A stretch of 64,000 bases of DNA. Source: Litorivivens sp041625575 (GTDB lineage Bacteria > Pseudomonadota > Gammaproteobacteria > Pseudomonadales > Spongiibacteraceae). Numbering within the stretch: the stretch's first letter is position 1; every line of letters begins with the position of its first letter. The notes under the pieces were generated by a model, which was not told the origin of the DNA, did not search any database, and saw only the letters and a program-made list of their open reading frames with translations. A program made the translations under genes and the position numbers. Positions 44,657 to 52,725 of this stretch are shown here, in pieces. The DNA lies in contig JBFJTG010000003.1 of NCBI GenBank assembly GCA_041625575.1, positions 17,046-81,045 on the forward strand, given 5' to 3'.

Positions 44657-45475
44657 TTATTTCGCTGCCCAGCCAGGTTTACGCTTTTCAATAAACGCAC
44701 GCGTGCCTTCCTGTCCTTCAGGTCCACTCAGGGCGACTGAAAACATATCCGACGCGCGGTCTAAAAGGTCTTCCAACTCGCACTTGCCTACTTGAAGCAT
44801 AAGTTCTTTCGTCTTTGCATTGGCGTCAGGAGCACAGCGCTTCACGCCAGCAATCACCGATGCGAGCTGAGCATTCATCGCATCCTCGCCCTCAGTCACA
44901 AAATGCACCAACCCCATTGCCTGAGCTGTGTCACCTTTGATTCGCTCACCGGTGAGTGCCAACCTCCGCGCCTGAGTTAATCCCACACGCATAACAACAA
45001 AGGGCGCAATTTGCGCAGGAATAATGCCTAGCCCTGTTTCCGGCATGGCCAAGGTCGCGCCCACATCAGCAATAGCGATATCAGAGATACAGGCAAGACC
45101 AAAACCGCCACCCAGCACCGCCCCTTCCAATACACAGATCACCACCTGCGGCGCATGATTCACCTTGGTAATCATATGGCCAAAACTGCGATTGAAGTTC
45201 CACGCCGCCTGCTCCGGACTAATCGGTGTGCCCTGTTCGTCGGTCTTTTTATCGTTCATGCCGGAGATATCACCTCCCGCACAAAAGTTGCCGTCTGCTC
45301 CACGCAAAACGACAGCACGAACGCTGCGATCATCTTCAATAGCGGTAAATATGCCCATCATTTCGTCGACAAGCCGGCTATTCATCGCATTGCGTTTCTG
45401 CGGACGATTGAGCGTGATATACAGCACGCCGTCTTCAAGCTTGAGTAGCAATTCCTGACATTCAGGTAGCGTCAT
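44657..45475 (-). CDS. atuE: Enoyl-CoA hydratase (isohexenylglutaconyl-CoA hydratase type)
   Basis: 272 residues, crotonase fold. LNRPQKRNAMNSRLVDEM, the oxyanion-hole GADGNFCAGGDISGMN, and VLEGAVLGGGFGLACISDIAIA with the second oxyanion Gly. An acidic residue lies in LAMPETGLGIIP. It should hydrate the carboxylated intermediate of the acyclic terpene route. It lies between the atuC and atuF homologues with 41-45 bp gaps. Confidence 0.85.
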   Translation of the reverse strand: MTLPECQELLLKLEDGVLYITLNRPQKRNAMNSRLVDEMMGIFTAIEDDRSVRAVVLRGADGNFCAGGDISGMNDKKTDEQGTPISPEQAAWNFNRSFGHMITKVNHAPQVVICVLEGAVLGGGFGLACISDIAIADVGATLAMPETGLGIIPAQIAPFVVMRVGLTQARRLALTGERIKGDTAQAMGLVHFVTEGEDAMNAQLASVIAGVKRCAPDANAKTKELMLQVGKCELEDLLDRASDMFSVALSGPEGQEGTRAFIEKRKPGWAAK

Positions 45476-45516
45476 TTTTATTCTTTCCCGTCTTGCTCTG
45501 CCCCAGGGGACAGAAA

Positions 45517-47130
45517 TTAAAGTCGAGCAACACCAAAGCTAGTGGGGTTAAGGCTTCGCTCATCACCCTCTTTACACACACCCAGAACGAAAGCCACCAC
45601 CGAGCGCGTATCACGCGGGTCTATCATGCCGTCGTCCCACATGCGCGCCGTGTTAGCCAAGGCGTGGGATTTCGCAGCCATGGTATCTACCGTGTCTTTT
45701 TCCAGCGCATCGAGAAGCTCTTCGTTCACTTGCCCTGCTCGCTCCATTTTTGCGGTCGCTACTTGACGCAGCACACTACCGGCTTGCGCGGGCCCCATCA
45801 CCGACACGACCGTGCGCGGCCAGGCAAACATAAAGCGCGGCTCCATGCCGCGACCACACATTGCATAGTTACCCGCACCGTAGGATCCCCCCACCACGAT
45901 ACTGATACGCGGCACTTTGGCGTTGGTCACCGCCTGAATAAGTTTTGAACCGTGCTTGATAATACCGGCTTGCTCGGCTTCGGTGCCCACAATGAATCCC
46001 GTGGTGTTATGCAAGAACAGCAAAGGAACCCGCGACTGCTCGCACAACTGAATAAACTGGCCAGCTTTGGCGGCACCCTTGGCAGTGATCGGACCGTTAT
46101 TGCCAATTACACCGCAGGCCAAGCCTTCAATACGCACATGACCACAGACCGTGCCAATATCAAAATCAGATTTAAACTCAAGGAAATCCGAACCATCGGC
46201 GATACGCGCAATGATTTCGCGTACGTCGTAGGGCGTTTTAGGATCTTCCGGAACAACACCCAGCAGCTCTTCACTCGAATACAGCGGCTCATTATAGTTC
46301 GCGATTTCTACATCGGGCGCGTGGCGACTCCAATCCAACTTACCCGCAATTTCACGGGCGATGCGAATGCCGTCCGCATCGTTCTCAGCGAGATAATCGG
46401 CTGTTCCTGCCAGCTCCGCGTGCATTTCAGCGCCGCCTATTTCCTCATCAGTAGCCACTTCACCCGTAGCCGCTTTTAGTAATGCAGGGCCTGCCAGATA
46501 CACTGTGGATTGCTTACGCACCATGATGACGTAGTCAGATAAGCCGGGCTGATAGGCGCCACCTGCTGTGGCACTGCCGTGCACGACGGTAATTTGCGGA
46601 ATACCGGCAGCAGACAATCGGGCCTGAATCGCAAAGCCCGAACCTGAAGGGCCGAAAAAATCACCCAGCAATTTCAAGTTGCCGCCACCACTTTGTGCGA
46701 GTGTCAGGACCGGAAGTTTGTTTTCCTTCGCGATGCCAAGCATGCGCTGACGCTTGGTGCTACCCAAGGGGGTAATGGTGCCGCCTTTGGTTAGGTAGTC
46801 ATCCACCAGCACCATGCAGCGCACACCGGCGATGTAGCCAATTCCAGTAATGCAGCTACCACCAGCACCAGAGCCATCAGTATCTTCTTCCTGCATATAG
46901 CCGCAAAGCGTGGCCATCTCCAAAAAGGGAGAACCTGCATCGAGCAACGCACTCAGACGTTCACGCGGCGGCATAAAGCCACGTTCGCGGTAACGCGACT
47001 CCTTTGCCGCCGCAGTCGCAATCACGCGCTGCTCTATTTCCCTGAATTCCTGAACGGCAGCACCCATTACTTCGGCGTTGCGTTTAAAGCTAGCCGAATG
47101 CGCGTCTATTTGTGTTTCTATTACCGCCAT
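45517..47130 (-). CDS. atuC: Acyl-CoA carboxylase beta (carboxyltransferase) subunit, geranyl-CoA type
   Basis: 537 residues with the two crotonase-like halves of carboxyltransferases. N half: ERLSALLDAGSPFLEMATLCG, GSATAGGAYQPGLSDYVIMV and ATGEVATDEEIGGAE. C half: CGVIGNNGPITAKGAAKAGQ, FLHNTTGFIVGTEAEQAGI, VVGGSYGAGNYAMCGRG. It moves the carboxyl group from biotin to the gamma-methyl of geranyl-CoA or a related enoyl-CoA and pairs with the alpha subunit at 42641. A methylcrotonyl-CoA role (LiuB) is the main alternative. Confidence 0.9.
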   Translation of the reverse strand: MAVIETQIDAHSASFKRNAEVMGAAVQEFREIEQRVIATAAAKESRYRERGFMPPRERLSALLDAGSPFLEMATLCGYMQEEDTDGSGAGGSCITGIGYIAGVRCMVLVDDYLTKGGTITPLGSTKRQRMLGIAKENKLPVLTLAQSGGGNLKLLGDFFGPSGSGFAIQARLSAAGIPQITVVHGSATAGGAYQPGLSDYVIMVRKQSTVYLAGPALLKAATGEVATDEEIGGAEMHAELAGTADYLAENDADGIRIAREIAGKLDWSRHAPDVEIANYNEPLYSSEELLGVVPEDPKTPYDVREIIARIADGSDFLEFKSDFDIGTVCGHVRIEGLACGVIGNNGPITAKGAAKAGQFIQLCEQSRVPLLFLHNTTGFIVGTEAEQAGIIKHGSKLIQAVTNAKVPRISIVVGGSYGAGNYAMCGRGMEPRFMFAWPRTVVSVMGPAQAGSVLRQVATAKMERAGQVNEELLDALEKDTVDTMAAKSHALANTARMWDDGMIDPRDTRSVVAFVLGVCKEGDERSLNPTSFGVARL

Positions 47131-47191
47131 GACTTGTTCCCATCAATTAACTTGCTACTAACACTCAACATTGGCTCTTTTCAGAAACGCC

Positions 47192-48349
47192 CTATTTCTT
47201 TTTGGACGGTAAAGTACCCATCATTTTGCAGATTATGCTCAGCATTACTTCGTCTGCGCCGCCACCGATGGAGGTGAGTCGAGTGTCTCTGTAAGCACGC
47301 GCAATGGGGTTGTCCCACATAAAACCCATACCGCCCCAGTACTGCAAACACGCATCCGTAACCTCGCGCTGCAAGCGACCCACTTTAAGCTTGGCCATCG
47401 AAGCTTTAATAGTCACATCGGTACCATCGACGTAGCCCTCAACCGCGTCGTAGATGAGTGCGCGCAAAGCCTCCACTTCTGTTTGCAGTTCTGCCATGCG
47501 GAAATGCACGACTTGATTGTCGAGTACCGACTGCCCAAATATTTTTCGCTCGCGCGTATACTCGATAGTTTTCTGAATGCATTTCTCCATGCCTTTTACA
47601 CCGCCAGCCGCGGCAAACAAACGCTCTTCCTGAAATTGCAGCATCTGGTAGATAAAGCCCTGTCCTTCTTCACCAATTCGGTTGCGCTGTGGCACACGCA
47701 CATCATCAAAGAATACCTGGGCGGTATCTGATGAGCGCATGCCCAATTTGTCGAGGCGCTCTGAAAACGAAACACCCGGCGTATTCGTCGGCACGATGAT
47801 TAAGGATTTATTGGCATGAGGTTTACCTTCGCTGGTATTGGCAAGCAGGCAAAGGAAATCGGCCTGAGTGGAATTGGTAATCCACATTTTAGAACCGTTA
47901 ATGATGTAATCATCGCCATCTTTTTTTGCCGTGGTTTTAATAGCAGCCACGTCGGAACCGGCGTGCGGCTCACTAACAGCGATAGAAAAAACCGCATCAC
48001 CGGAAATTGCCGGTACTAAAAACTCTTTACGCAATTCATCACTGCCGAACTTGGCCAGTGCTGGCGTTGCCATATCGGTTTGCACCCCGATACCCATGGA
48101 AACACCGCCACTATTGATGAGCCCCAACTGCTCGGAAAAAGCGATCTGATAACTGTAGTCCAGGCCCATGCCGCCAAACTCTACCGGCTTGGCGATACCC
48201 AGAAGACCAAGGTCACCCATTTTCTTAAATACCTCGCGTGCCGGAAAAATGCCCGCTTTTTCCCAGTCCTCCGTGTATGGGTTAATTTCTTTCTCGATAA
48301 ACTGGGCGGTGGTTTCACGAATAGCATTGTGTTCGTCGGTAAATCGCAT
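47192..48349 (-). CDS. atuD: Acyl-CoA dehydrogenase (citronellyl-CoA dehydrogenase type)
   Basis: 385 residues, the tetrameric short ACAD class. FSIAVSEPHAGSDVAAIKTT, YIINGSKMWITNSTQADFLC, RKIFGQSVLDNQVVHFRMAE and the end motif YWGGMGFMWDNPIARAYRDTRLTSIGGG, kept here in two parts of the same loop, all fit. It should form the 2,3 double bond of citronellyl-CoA or an equivalent. First core gene of the atu-like operon; 61 bp to atuC. REP-like repeats lie just upstream. Confidence 0.85.
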   Translation of the reverse strand: MRFTDEHNAIRETTAQFIEKEINPYTEDWEKAGIFPAREVFKKMGDLGLLGIAKPVEFGGMGLDYSYQIAFSEQLGLINSGGVSMGIGVQTDMATPALAKFGSDELRKEFLVPAISGDAVFSIAVSEPHAGSDVAAIKTTAKKDGDDYIINGSKMWITNSTQADFLCLLANTSEGKPHANKSLIIVPTNTPGVSFSERLDKLGMRSSDTAQVFFDDVRVPQRNRIGEEGQGFIYQMLQFQEERLFAAAGGVKGMEKCIQKTIEYTRERKIFGQSVLDNQVVHFRMAELQTEVEALRALIYDAVEGYVDGTDVTIKASMAKLKVGRLQREVTDACLQYWGGMGFMWDNPIARAYRDTRLTSIGGGADEVMLSIICKMMGTLPSKKK

Positions 48350-48381
48350 GGTTGCTTCCTTTATTATTAAGGTATTCGGTG

Positions 48382-48494
48382 TTTCGCCTGCACGGAAGGC
48401 TCTTACGTGATGTTGTGTCCCTTAGAGCTTGATCGCCTGCAGGGCAGGCTCCTACGAAAGCGCCCACGCTGTAGGAGCCTGCCCTGCAGGCGAA
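48382..48494. repeat. Facing pair of REP-like elements upstream of atuD
   Basis: Three type 1 copies: a degenerate one at 48382-48407, a full one at 48433-48456 (CGCCTGCAGGGCAGGCTCC core) and its exact inverse at 48470-48494. The last two form a hairpin of about 24 paired bases around a short spacer. They fill the gap between the GST gene and atuD and could stabilise or attenuate the mRNA. Confidence 0.85.
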
Positions 48495-48512
48495 ATTTTC
48501 TTCATCGGCCTG

Positions 48513-49193
48513 CTAAGGCACATTCTCAAAAGGATACTTAACCGGCCTGAAAACACTTTTCTCGGCCCCAATGGGTTCTACCTTTTGAAACGCGGGTCGC
48601 GCCTTCAGGCGCTGCCAGTAGTTTGCCACCACCGGCTCAAAGAACTGGTCCAGCCCCAAGCCTTCCGCCAAATACAGCGCGTAGCCAACTGCAATGTCGG
48701 CGATCGTAAAGCGCCCATCGCACAGAAATTCCCGCCCCTGCAGGTGGGTGTTGAGCCGCTTCAAACGGGCAACGAACCATTTTCGGTAATCTTCCACTGC
48801 CTGCACCGAGCGCCGATCGGGTGGCTCCAACTGCGAATAACGCAGAACGATTGTCTGTGGAAAGGTCAGCGTGGCATCGCTGTGGAACAACCAGTTCAAG
48901 TAATCACCGTACTCCGCGTGATTGCTTGGCAAGCCCAAGTCATATCGGCTATAGCGCTCGACCAGATACAGACAGATACCGCTCGATTCCGTCATCTCCA
49001 CATCGCCGTCGGTGAAAAAAGGCACTGTACCCAGGGCGTTAATTTCCAGGTATTCACGCTGAAAAATACGCGGCGGAAAAGGCAACTCAACCAAGTCATA
49101 GCTGGCCCCCATTTCCTCTAGCGCCCAAAGCGGACGCAGGGAACGGGCGCTATAACAGTGCCAGAGTTTCGGTTTTGATTTGTTGGCACGCAT
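48513..49193 (-). CDS. Glutathione S-transferase family protein
   Basis: 226 residues from ATG at 49193 with AGGGAGG; a longer frame to 49268 overlaps the upstream gene. The thioredoxin-like N domain begins LWHCYSARSLRPLWALEEMG, where a Ser or Cys is the usual glutathione-activating residue. EINALGTVPFFTDGDVEMTESSGICLYL is the glutathione-binding cis-Pro and Glu-Ser region, split here by the loop. The C domain has FLCDGRFTIADIAVGYALYL. It may isomerise or conjugate a pathway intermediate. It starts 10 bp after the acyl-CoA dehydrogenase gene. Confidence 0.87.
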   Translation of the reverse strand: MRANKSKPKLWHCYSARSLRPLWALEEMGASYDLVELPFPPRIFQREYLEINALGTVPFFTDGDVEMTESSGICLYLVERYSRYDLGLPSNHAEYGDYLNWLFHSDATLTFPQTIVLRYSQLEPPDRRSVQAVEDYRKWFVARLKRLNTHLQGREFLCDGRFTIADIAVGYALYLAEGLGLDQFFEPVVANYWQRLKARPAFQKVEPIGAEKSVFRPVKYPFENVP

Positions 49194-49203
49194 TTTCGCC
49201 TCC

Positions 49204-50379
49204 CTATAACTGGTATTGTCGCGCGGCAAGGTCGCGCATAATTTCTTCGCTACCACCACCAATCGCATTCACCCGCACTTCGCGGTAAAAACGTTCCACT
49301 CGATTACCACGCATATACGACGCGCCTCCCAGAATCTGGCTCGCCTCGCGAGCGCAGAACTCCATGGTTTCACTGGCCTGAACTTTCAACATGGCGAGAT
49401 CACCCGGGTGGCATCGACCTTCTTTATACGCCAGAACAATATATTGAAGATAGCTTTGGGTGGCGTTGATCTTCTGTTTCATCGCAGCGATTTTATGGCG
49501 GATGACCTGATGGTCGGCCAGCCGCTTACCAAAAGTTTGCCGTTGTCGGGCCCAATTCACGGCATCTTCGAGACAGGCGCGCGACGCCGCTTCCATTGTC
49601 ACCGCCAGGCTAATCCGCTCAGGATTAAAGTTACTCATAATGACCAGAAATCCCTGCCCTTCCTCACCAATCAAATGGTCTGCAGGCACCCGCACATTGT
49701 CAAAATAGATCGTTCCGGTGTCCGCACACCACCAGCCCTGTTTACGGTCCAGTGCCGTACGCGCAACACCCGGCAGGTCCGTGGGAATGAGTAACATTGA
49801 AACTCCGCGCGCGCCTTCACCGCCCGTACGCACAGCCGTGCTAACCCAATGTGCGCCCATCACACCGGATATAAAGGTCTTGCTACCATTTACAATATAA
49901 TGATCGCCGTCTCGCTTGGCCGTAGTGGTGATGTTAGCCACATCGGAGCCGCCGGAAGGCTCCGTTATACCTAATGAGATGCGTTTTTCACCGGCAAGCA
50001 CGGCGGGAATAACCTGTTTCTTGATGGTCTCTTGCGCAAAATTAACAACCGGCGGCAAACCAATGCCGTGAATTAGCAGGTTGCTGACCAGCCCGCCCGC
50101 AGAACCGGCGCGGGTAATCTCTTCATTACTGATTGCGCTATACCAGTAGTCGATACCTTCGGACAAACCGCCGTATTCCTCGGGATAGCCCATTTGCAGC
50201 AAGCCGATCTCCGCCGCTTTTGGCCACAACTCATCCGGCAACTTACCGGCCTCCTCCCAATCATCAAGAAAGGGTATCACCTCAGCCTCAAGGAATTTTC
50301 GCAGCTGTGCTCGCCACTCCTCATGCTCGGAGGTCAACTGCGGGTTGTGCAGGCGAGCACTGTCAAAATCAAGGGACAT
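49204..50379 (-). CDS. Acyl-CoA dehydrogenase (second ACAD of the atu-like cluster)
   Basis: 391 residues from ATG at 50379 with GGAG six bases away; upstream in-frame starts lack a site. ISLGITEPSGGSDVANITTT, YIVNGSKTFISGVMGAHWVS, RQTFGKRLADHQVIRHKIAA and the end ILGGASYMRGNRVERFYREV with NAIGGGSEEIM place it in the medium/short ACAD class, related to the gene at 47192. It is co-transcribed with the GST, and probably with the atu-like genes through the REP region. It may act on a later, shorter intermediate. Confidence 0.88.
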   Translation of the reverse strand: MSLDFDSARLHNPQLTSEHEEWRAQLRKFLEAEVIPFLDDWEEAGKLPDELWPKAAEIGLLQMGYPEEYGGLSEGIDYWYSAISNEEITRAGSAGGLVSNLLIHGIGLPPVVNFAQETIKKQVIPAVLAGEKRISLGITEPSGGSDVANITTTAKRDGDHYIVNGSKTFISGVMGAHWVSTAVRTGGEGARGVSMLLIPTDLPGVARTALDRKQGWWCADTGTIYFDNVRVPADHLIGEEGQGFLVIMSNFNPERISLAVTMEAASRACLEDAVNWARQRQTFGKRLADHQVIRHKIAAMKQKINATQSYLQYIVLAYKEGRCHPGDLAMLKVQASETMEFCAREASQILGGASYMRGNRVERFYREVRVNAIGGGSEEIMRDLAARQYQL

Positions 50380-50533
50380 CGGCTTCTCCATAAGGTGGCA
50401 GTTAATCTGCCGATAACGCTTCGCTTGTGCCAGCCTTCGGCACAGCGGGTAATCCACAGTAATACATTAGTCTAGTGTCTGCACGGGCCTGCGCTTGGGA
50501 TTTGGTGCCAGAGAAAGAGGGATATTGCGCCAG

Positions 50534-51568
50534 CTAGCGCTTGCGGAAATCTCGTGGCGACACGCCACTCTTGACCTTAAAGGCCGTGGAGAAGGAGCCG
50601 TGGTCGGCGTAACCCAGCAAGAAGGCAATATCCGTGATGCTGAGTCGTTCATCATTCAGGTATTGCAGGGCCAGCTCATGCCTAAGGTCCTGCAATACCT
50701 GACCAAACTGGGTACCGCGCTCAGACAATCGGCGCTGGAGGGTGCGGCGGGAAATATTCTGGACTTTAGCGGTCTTGTCGATGGTGACACCGCCAGCAGG
50801 GAGTAGCCGTATCAAGGTAGCACGCAATTCTCGCAATACCGTGTCGGGCTCATCGTCGGCAAACCAATGCCGGGTCGTGTGGCTGATCGCCTGACTCCAA
50901 TCTGCATCCAACTGGATCAGGGGGTAATTCAGACTCTTTCGATCAAAATAGAGGCAACTCACCGGCTGATCAAAATACAGCTCTTTTCCGAACACCTGTT
51001 CCAGTAGCCCGGTATCCGCAGGCTCGGGGTAGCTGAAGTGAGCGCGCAACACGGGGATAGGCTGCACGCACAGCGAATTCACAATCATGACCGAGGTTGT
51101 CAGCAACTCATCGGATTGAAATCGCCAGCGGGCGCTAGCAGGCCATAGCGGCACCCAATCCAGACGGATCAACTCTCCGTCCCGGCGAATAAGCACCTCA
51201 CCGATATCACCTGCAAACTGCAGGACACTCGGCATCAGGTTGAGGTAATCGCGGAAGGTATCGCATACCCCGCAGGTATAGAGCTGCAGATTAAGGCGGC
51301 TTATGTAGTCAATGCGTCCGGCATAGATACCAATATCTTCCGTCGTCGCTGCGGCGGCGAGCTGATAAAAATCATAGAGCGCTGAAACCGGATGGCGTGC
51401 TTCCGGCTCCAGCAATAACCCAGCGTCAACGCCGACCTGAGCCAGTAATTCAGTCACCGGTGCACCCAGCACGCGCGCAGCCTGCACAACACCGTTAATA
51501 CTGGTGCTGTTTACCGTCCAGTTCGGGTCGGGCGTCATGGCGCTGGCTAAGGGAGGCGAAGCAGGCAT
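50534..51568 (-). CDS. AraC-family transcriptional regulator (OruR/arabinose-binding-like N domain)
   Basis: 344 residues. The N-terminal ligand domain resembles PF12625 (ELLAQVGVDAGLLLEPEARH, FYQLAAAATTEDIGIYAGR, LRAHFSYPEPADT). The C-terminal HTH has two helices: NISRRTLQRRLSERGTQF and the AraC signature ITDIAFLLGYADHGSFSTAF, then GVSPRDFRKR. Members often control fatty-acid or aromatic catabolism. It lies 154 bp before the ACAD/GST/atu-like operon on the same strand and may regulate it. Confidence 0.9.
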   Translation of the reverse strand: MPASPPLASAMTPDPNWTVNSTSINGVVQAARVLGAPVTELLAQVGVDAGLLLEPEARHPVSALYDFYQLAAAATTEDIGIYAGRIDYISRLNLQLYTCGVCDTFRDYLNLMPSVLQFAGDIGEVLIRRDGELIRLDWVPLWPASARWRFQSDELLTTSVMIVNSLCVQPIPVLRAHFSYPEPADTGLLEQVFGKELYFDQPVSCLYFDRKSLNYPLIQLDADWSQAISHTTRHWFADDEPDTVLRELRATLIRLLPAGGVTIDKTAKVQNISRRTLQRRLSERGTQFGQVLQDLRHELALQYLNDERLSITDIAFLLGYADHGSFSTAFKVKSGVSPRDFRKR

Positions 51569-51660
51569 ACTTAGGACTTATAGCTTTAAAAGGCAACAGT
51601 TTACGCCAGAGGCGACCAAGGGTGCATCAAGCATGCCGGCTTCTGTGGCACCGATACAGT

Positions 51661-52524
51661 TTAAGGCAGCCAATCTGCGATGGCGGCCAATACCGCATCC
51701 GGCGCCTCTTGCGGCAACATATGGCCAGCGTCTGGCACGGTACGCGCCTCCACATTAGCCGGTAAACGCCGACAATGGCGCTGAAACTCAGCCTCTGGAT
51801 GCAAATAGGAATGCTCACCCCTGAGCACCAACGTCGGCAAGGTCAATTTTCGCACTTGCGGCCACAGCGTCGCCGTATGCTGGAAATTCCAGGCTTCCCA
51901 ATCACGACTGTAGACCAATTCTAGATTTTGCTCCGCCGCCCGCAAAGCAGCGTGGGCGTAGTCTGCCAGTGCTTGCTCGGTAAAGCGCTTGTACGCCGAC
52001 TTGCTGCGGTGATAGCTCGCAAATTCTTCCCGACTCTTCCAGTGCACCCGGCGGCCTCGGGTTCGCGTTACCAAATCCATACGCTCCGCAAGCGACGGCA
52101 TCAATCGCATCATCATTGGTATCCAGCGGCCGGGAAGGGTCGCCGGATCGATTAGAACCAGCCGTTCAAACAGATCCGGGCGCTTGCGCGCAGCCATCGC
52201 CGAAACTGTCGCGCCAATGGAATGCCCCACCGCCGTGACCGGACGAAAATCGCCCTGGGTGCGCTGGTAGTCCAAAAAGGCTATCAAATCATCGGCGTGG
52301 GCAGCCCAGTTGAAGCCGACCTTCGGCGGGGACTTGTCAGGCCAGGCACCACGACTCTCAAAGGCAAGCAGCCCGTGCTGCTGCGCCAGCACGTCCAGCA
52401 AAAAACGGTAGCTCCCCACCGGAAATCCGTTCGCCGGAAGAAAAACAAAGCGGGCCCGCTCCTGATTGCCGAAAACTTGCCACTGCGCCAGCCCGCCTCG
52501 GATTGCCGCTGTTTTTATCTCCAC
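51661..52524 (-). CDS. Alpha/beta hydrolase
   Basis: 287 residues from GTG at 52524, preceded by AAGGA at seven bases; another GTG at 52560 lacks a site. FLPANGFPVGSYRFLLDVLA, FESRGAWPDKSP, the elbow AVGHSIGATVSAMAARK with Ser102, LRGEHSYLHPE with the acid region and DAGHMLPQEAP with the His. It hydrolyses an ester or similar bond in the cytoplasm. Divergent from the TonB receptor at 52726; 92 bp before the AraC gene. Confidence 0.87.
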   Translation of the reverse strand: MEIKTAAIRGGLAQWQVFGNQERARFVFLPANGFPVGSYRFLLDVLAQQHGLLAFESRGAWPDKSPPKVGFNWAAHADDLIAFLDYQRTQGDFRPVTAVGHSIGATVSAMAARKRPDLFERLVLIDPATLPGRWIPMMMRLMPSLAERMDLVTRTRGRRVHWKSREEFASYHRSKSAYKRFTEQALADYAHAALRAAEQNLELVYSRDWEAWNFQHTATLWPQVRKLTLPTLVLRGEHSYLHPEAEFQRHCRRLPANVEARTVPDAGHMLPQEAPDAVLAAIADWLP

Positions 52525-52725
52525 AGTGTCTTCCTTTTCCCAAGTTCGCGTGCACAGCACACAATCATCGCGTTTTTATCGTAGCCCAAGCCGCCAACTA
52601 ACACCTTGATATATTACGAATAAATATTGATTGTGCTCTACTAGCTTATCCGATAGATTCCTGAGCGTGCGCGCAATGCACTTAAATCGTGCGCCGCGTT
52701 ATAACAAAAACACGGGGAGAACTAC

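Noticed and set aside
45952..46479. 175-codon plus-strand frame opposite atuC
   Set aside because: Antisense to the carboxyltransferase; no supporting motif or ribosome site.
42641..48349. Reading the cluster as leucine/isovalerate degradation (liu)
   Set aside because: The subunits are homologous to Liu enzymes, but the AtuA-family gene is coupled to the carboxylase and no HMG-CoA lyase gene is present; kept as an alternative only.
48433..48494. Facing repeats as a CRISPR remnant or attachment site
   Set aside because: They are inverted copies of a REP-like palindrome found at two other loci, with no regular spacers or cas genes.
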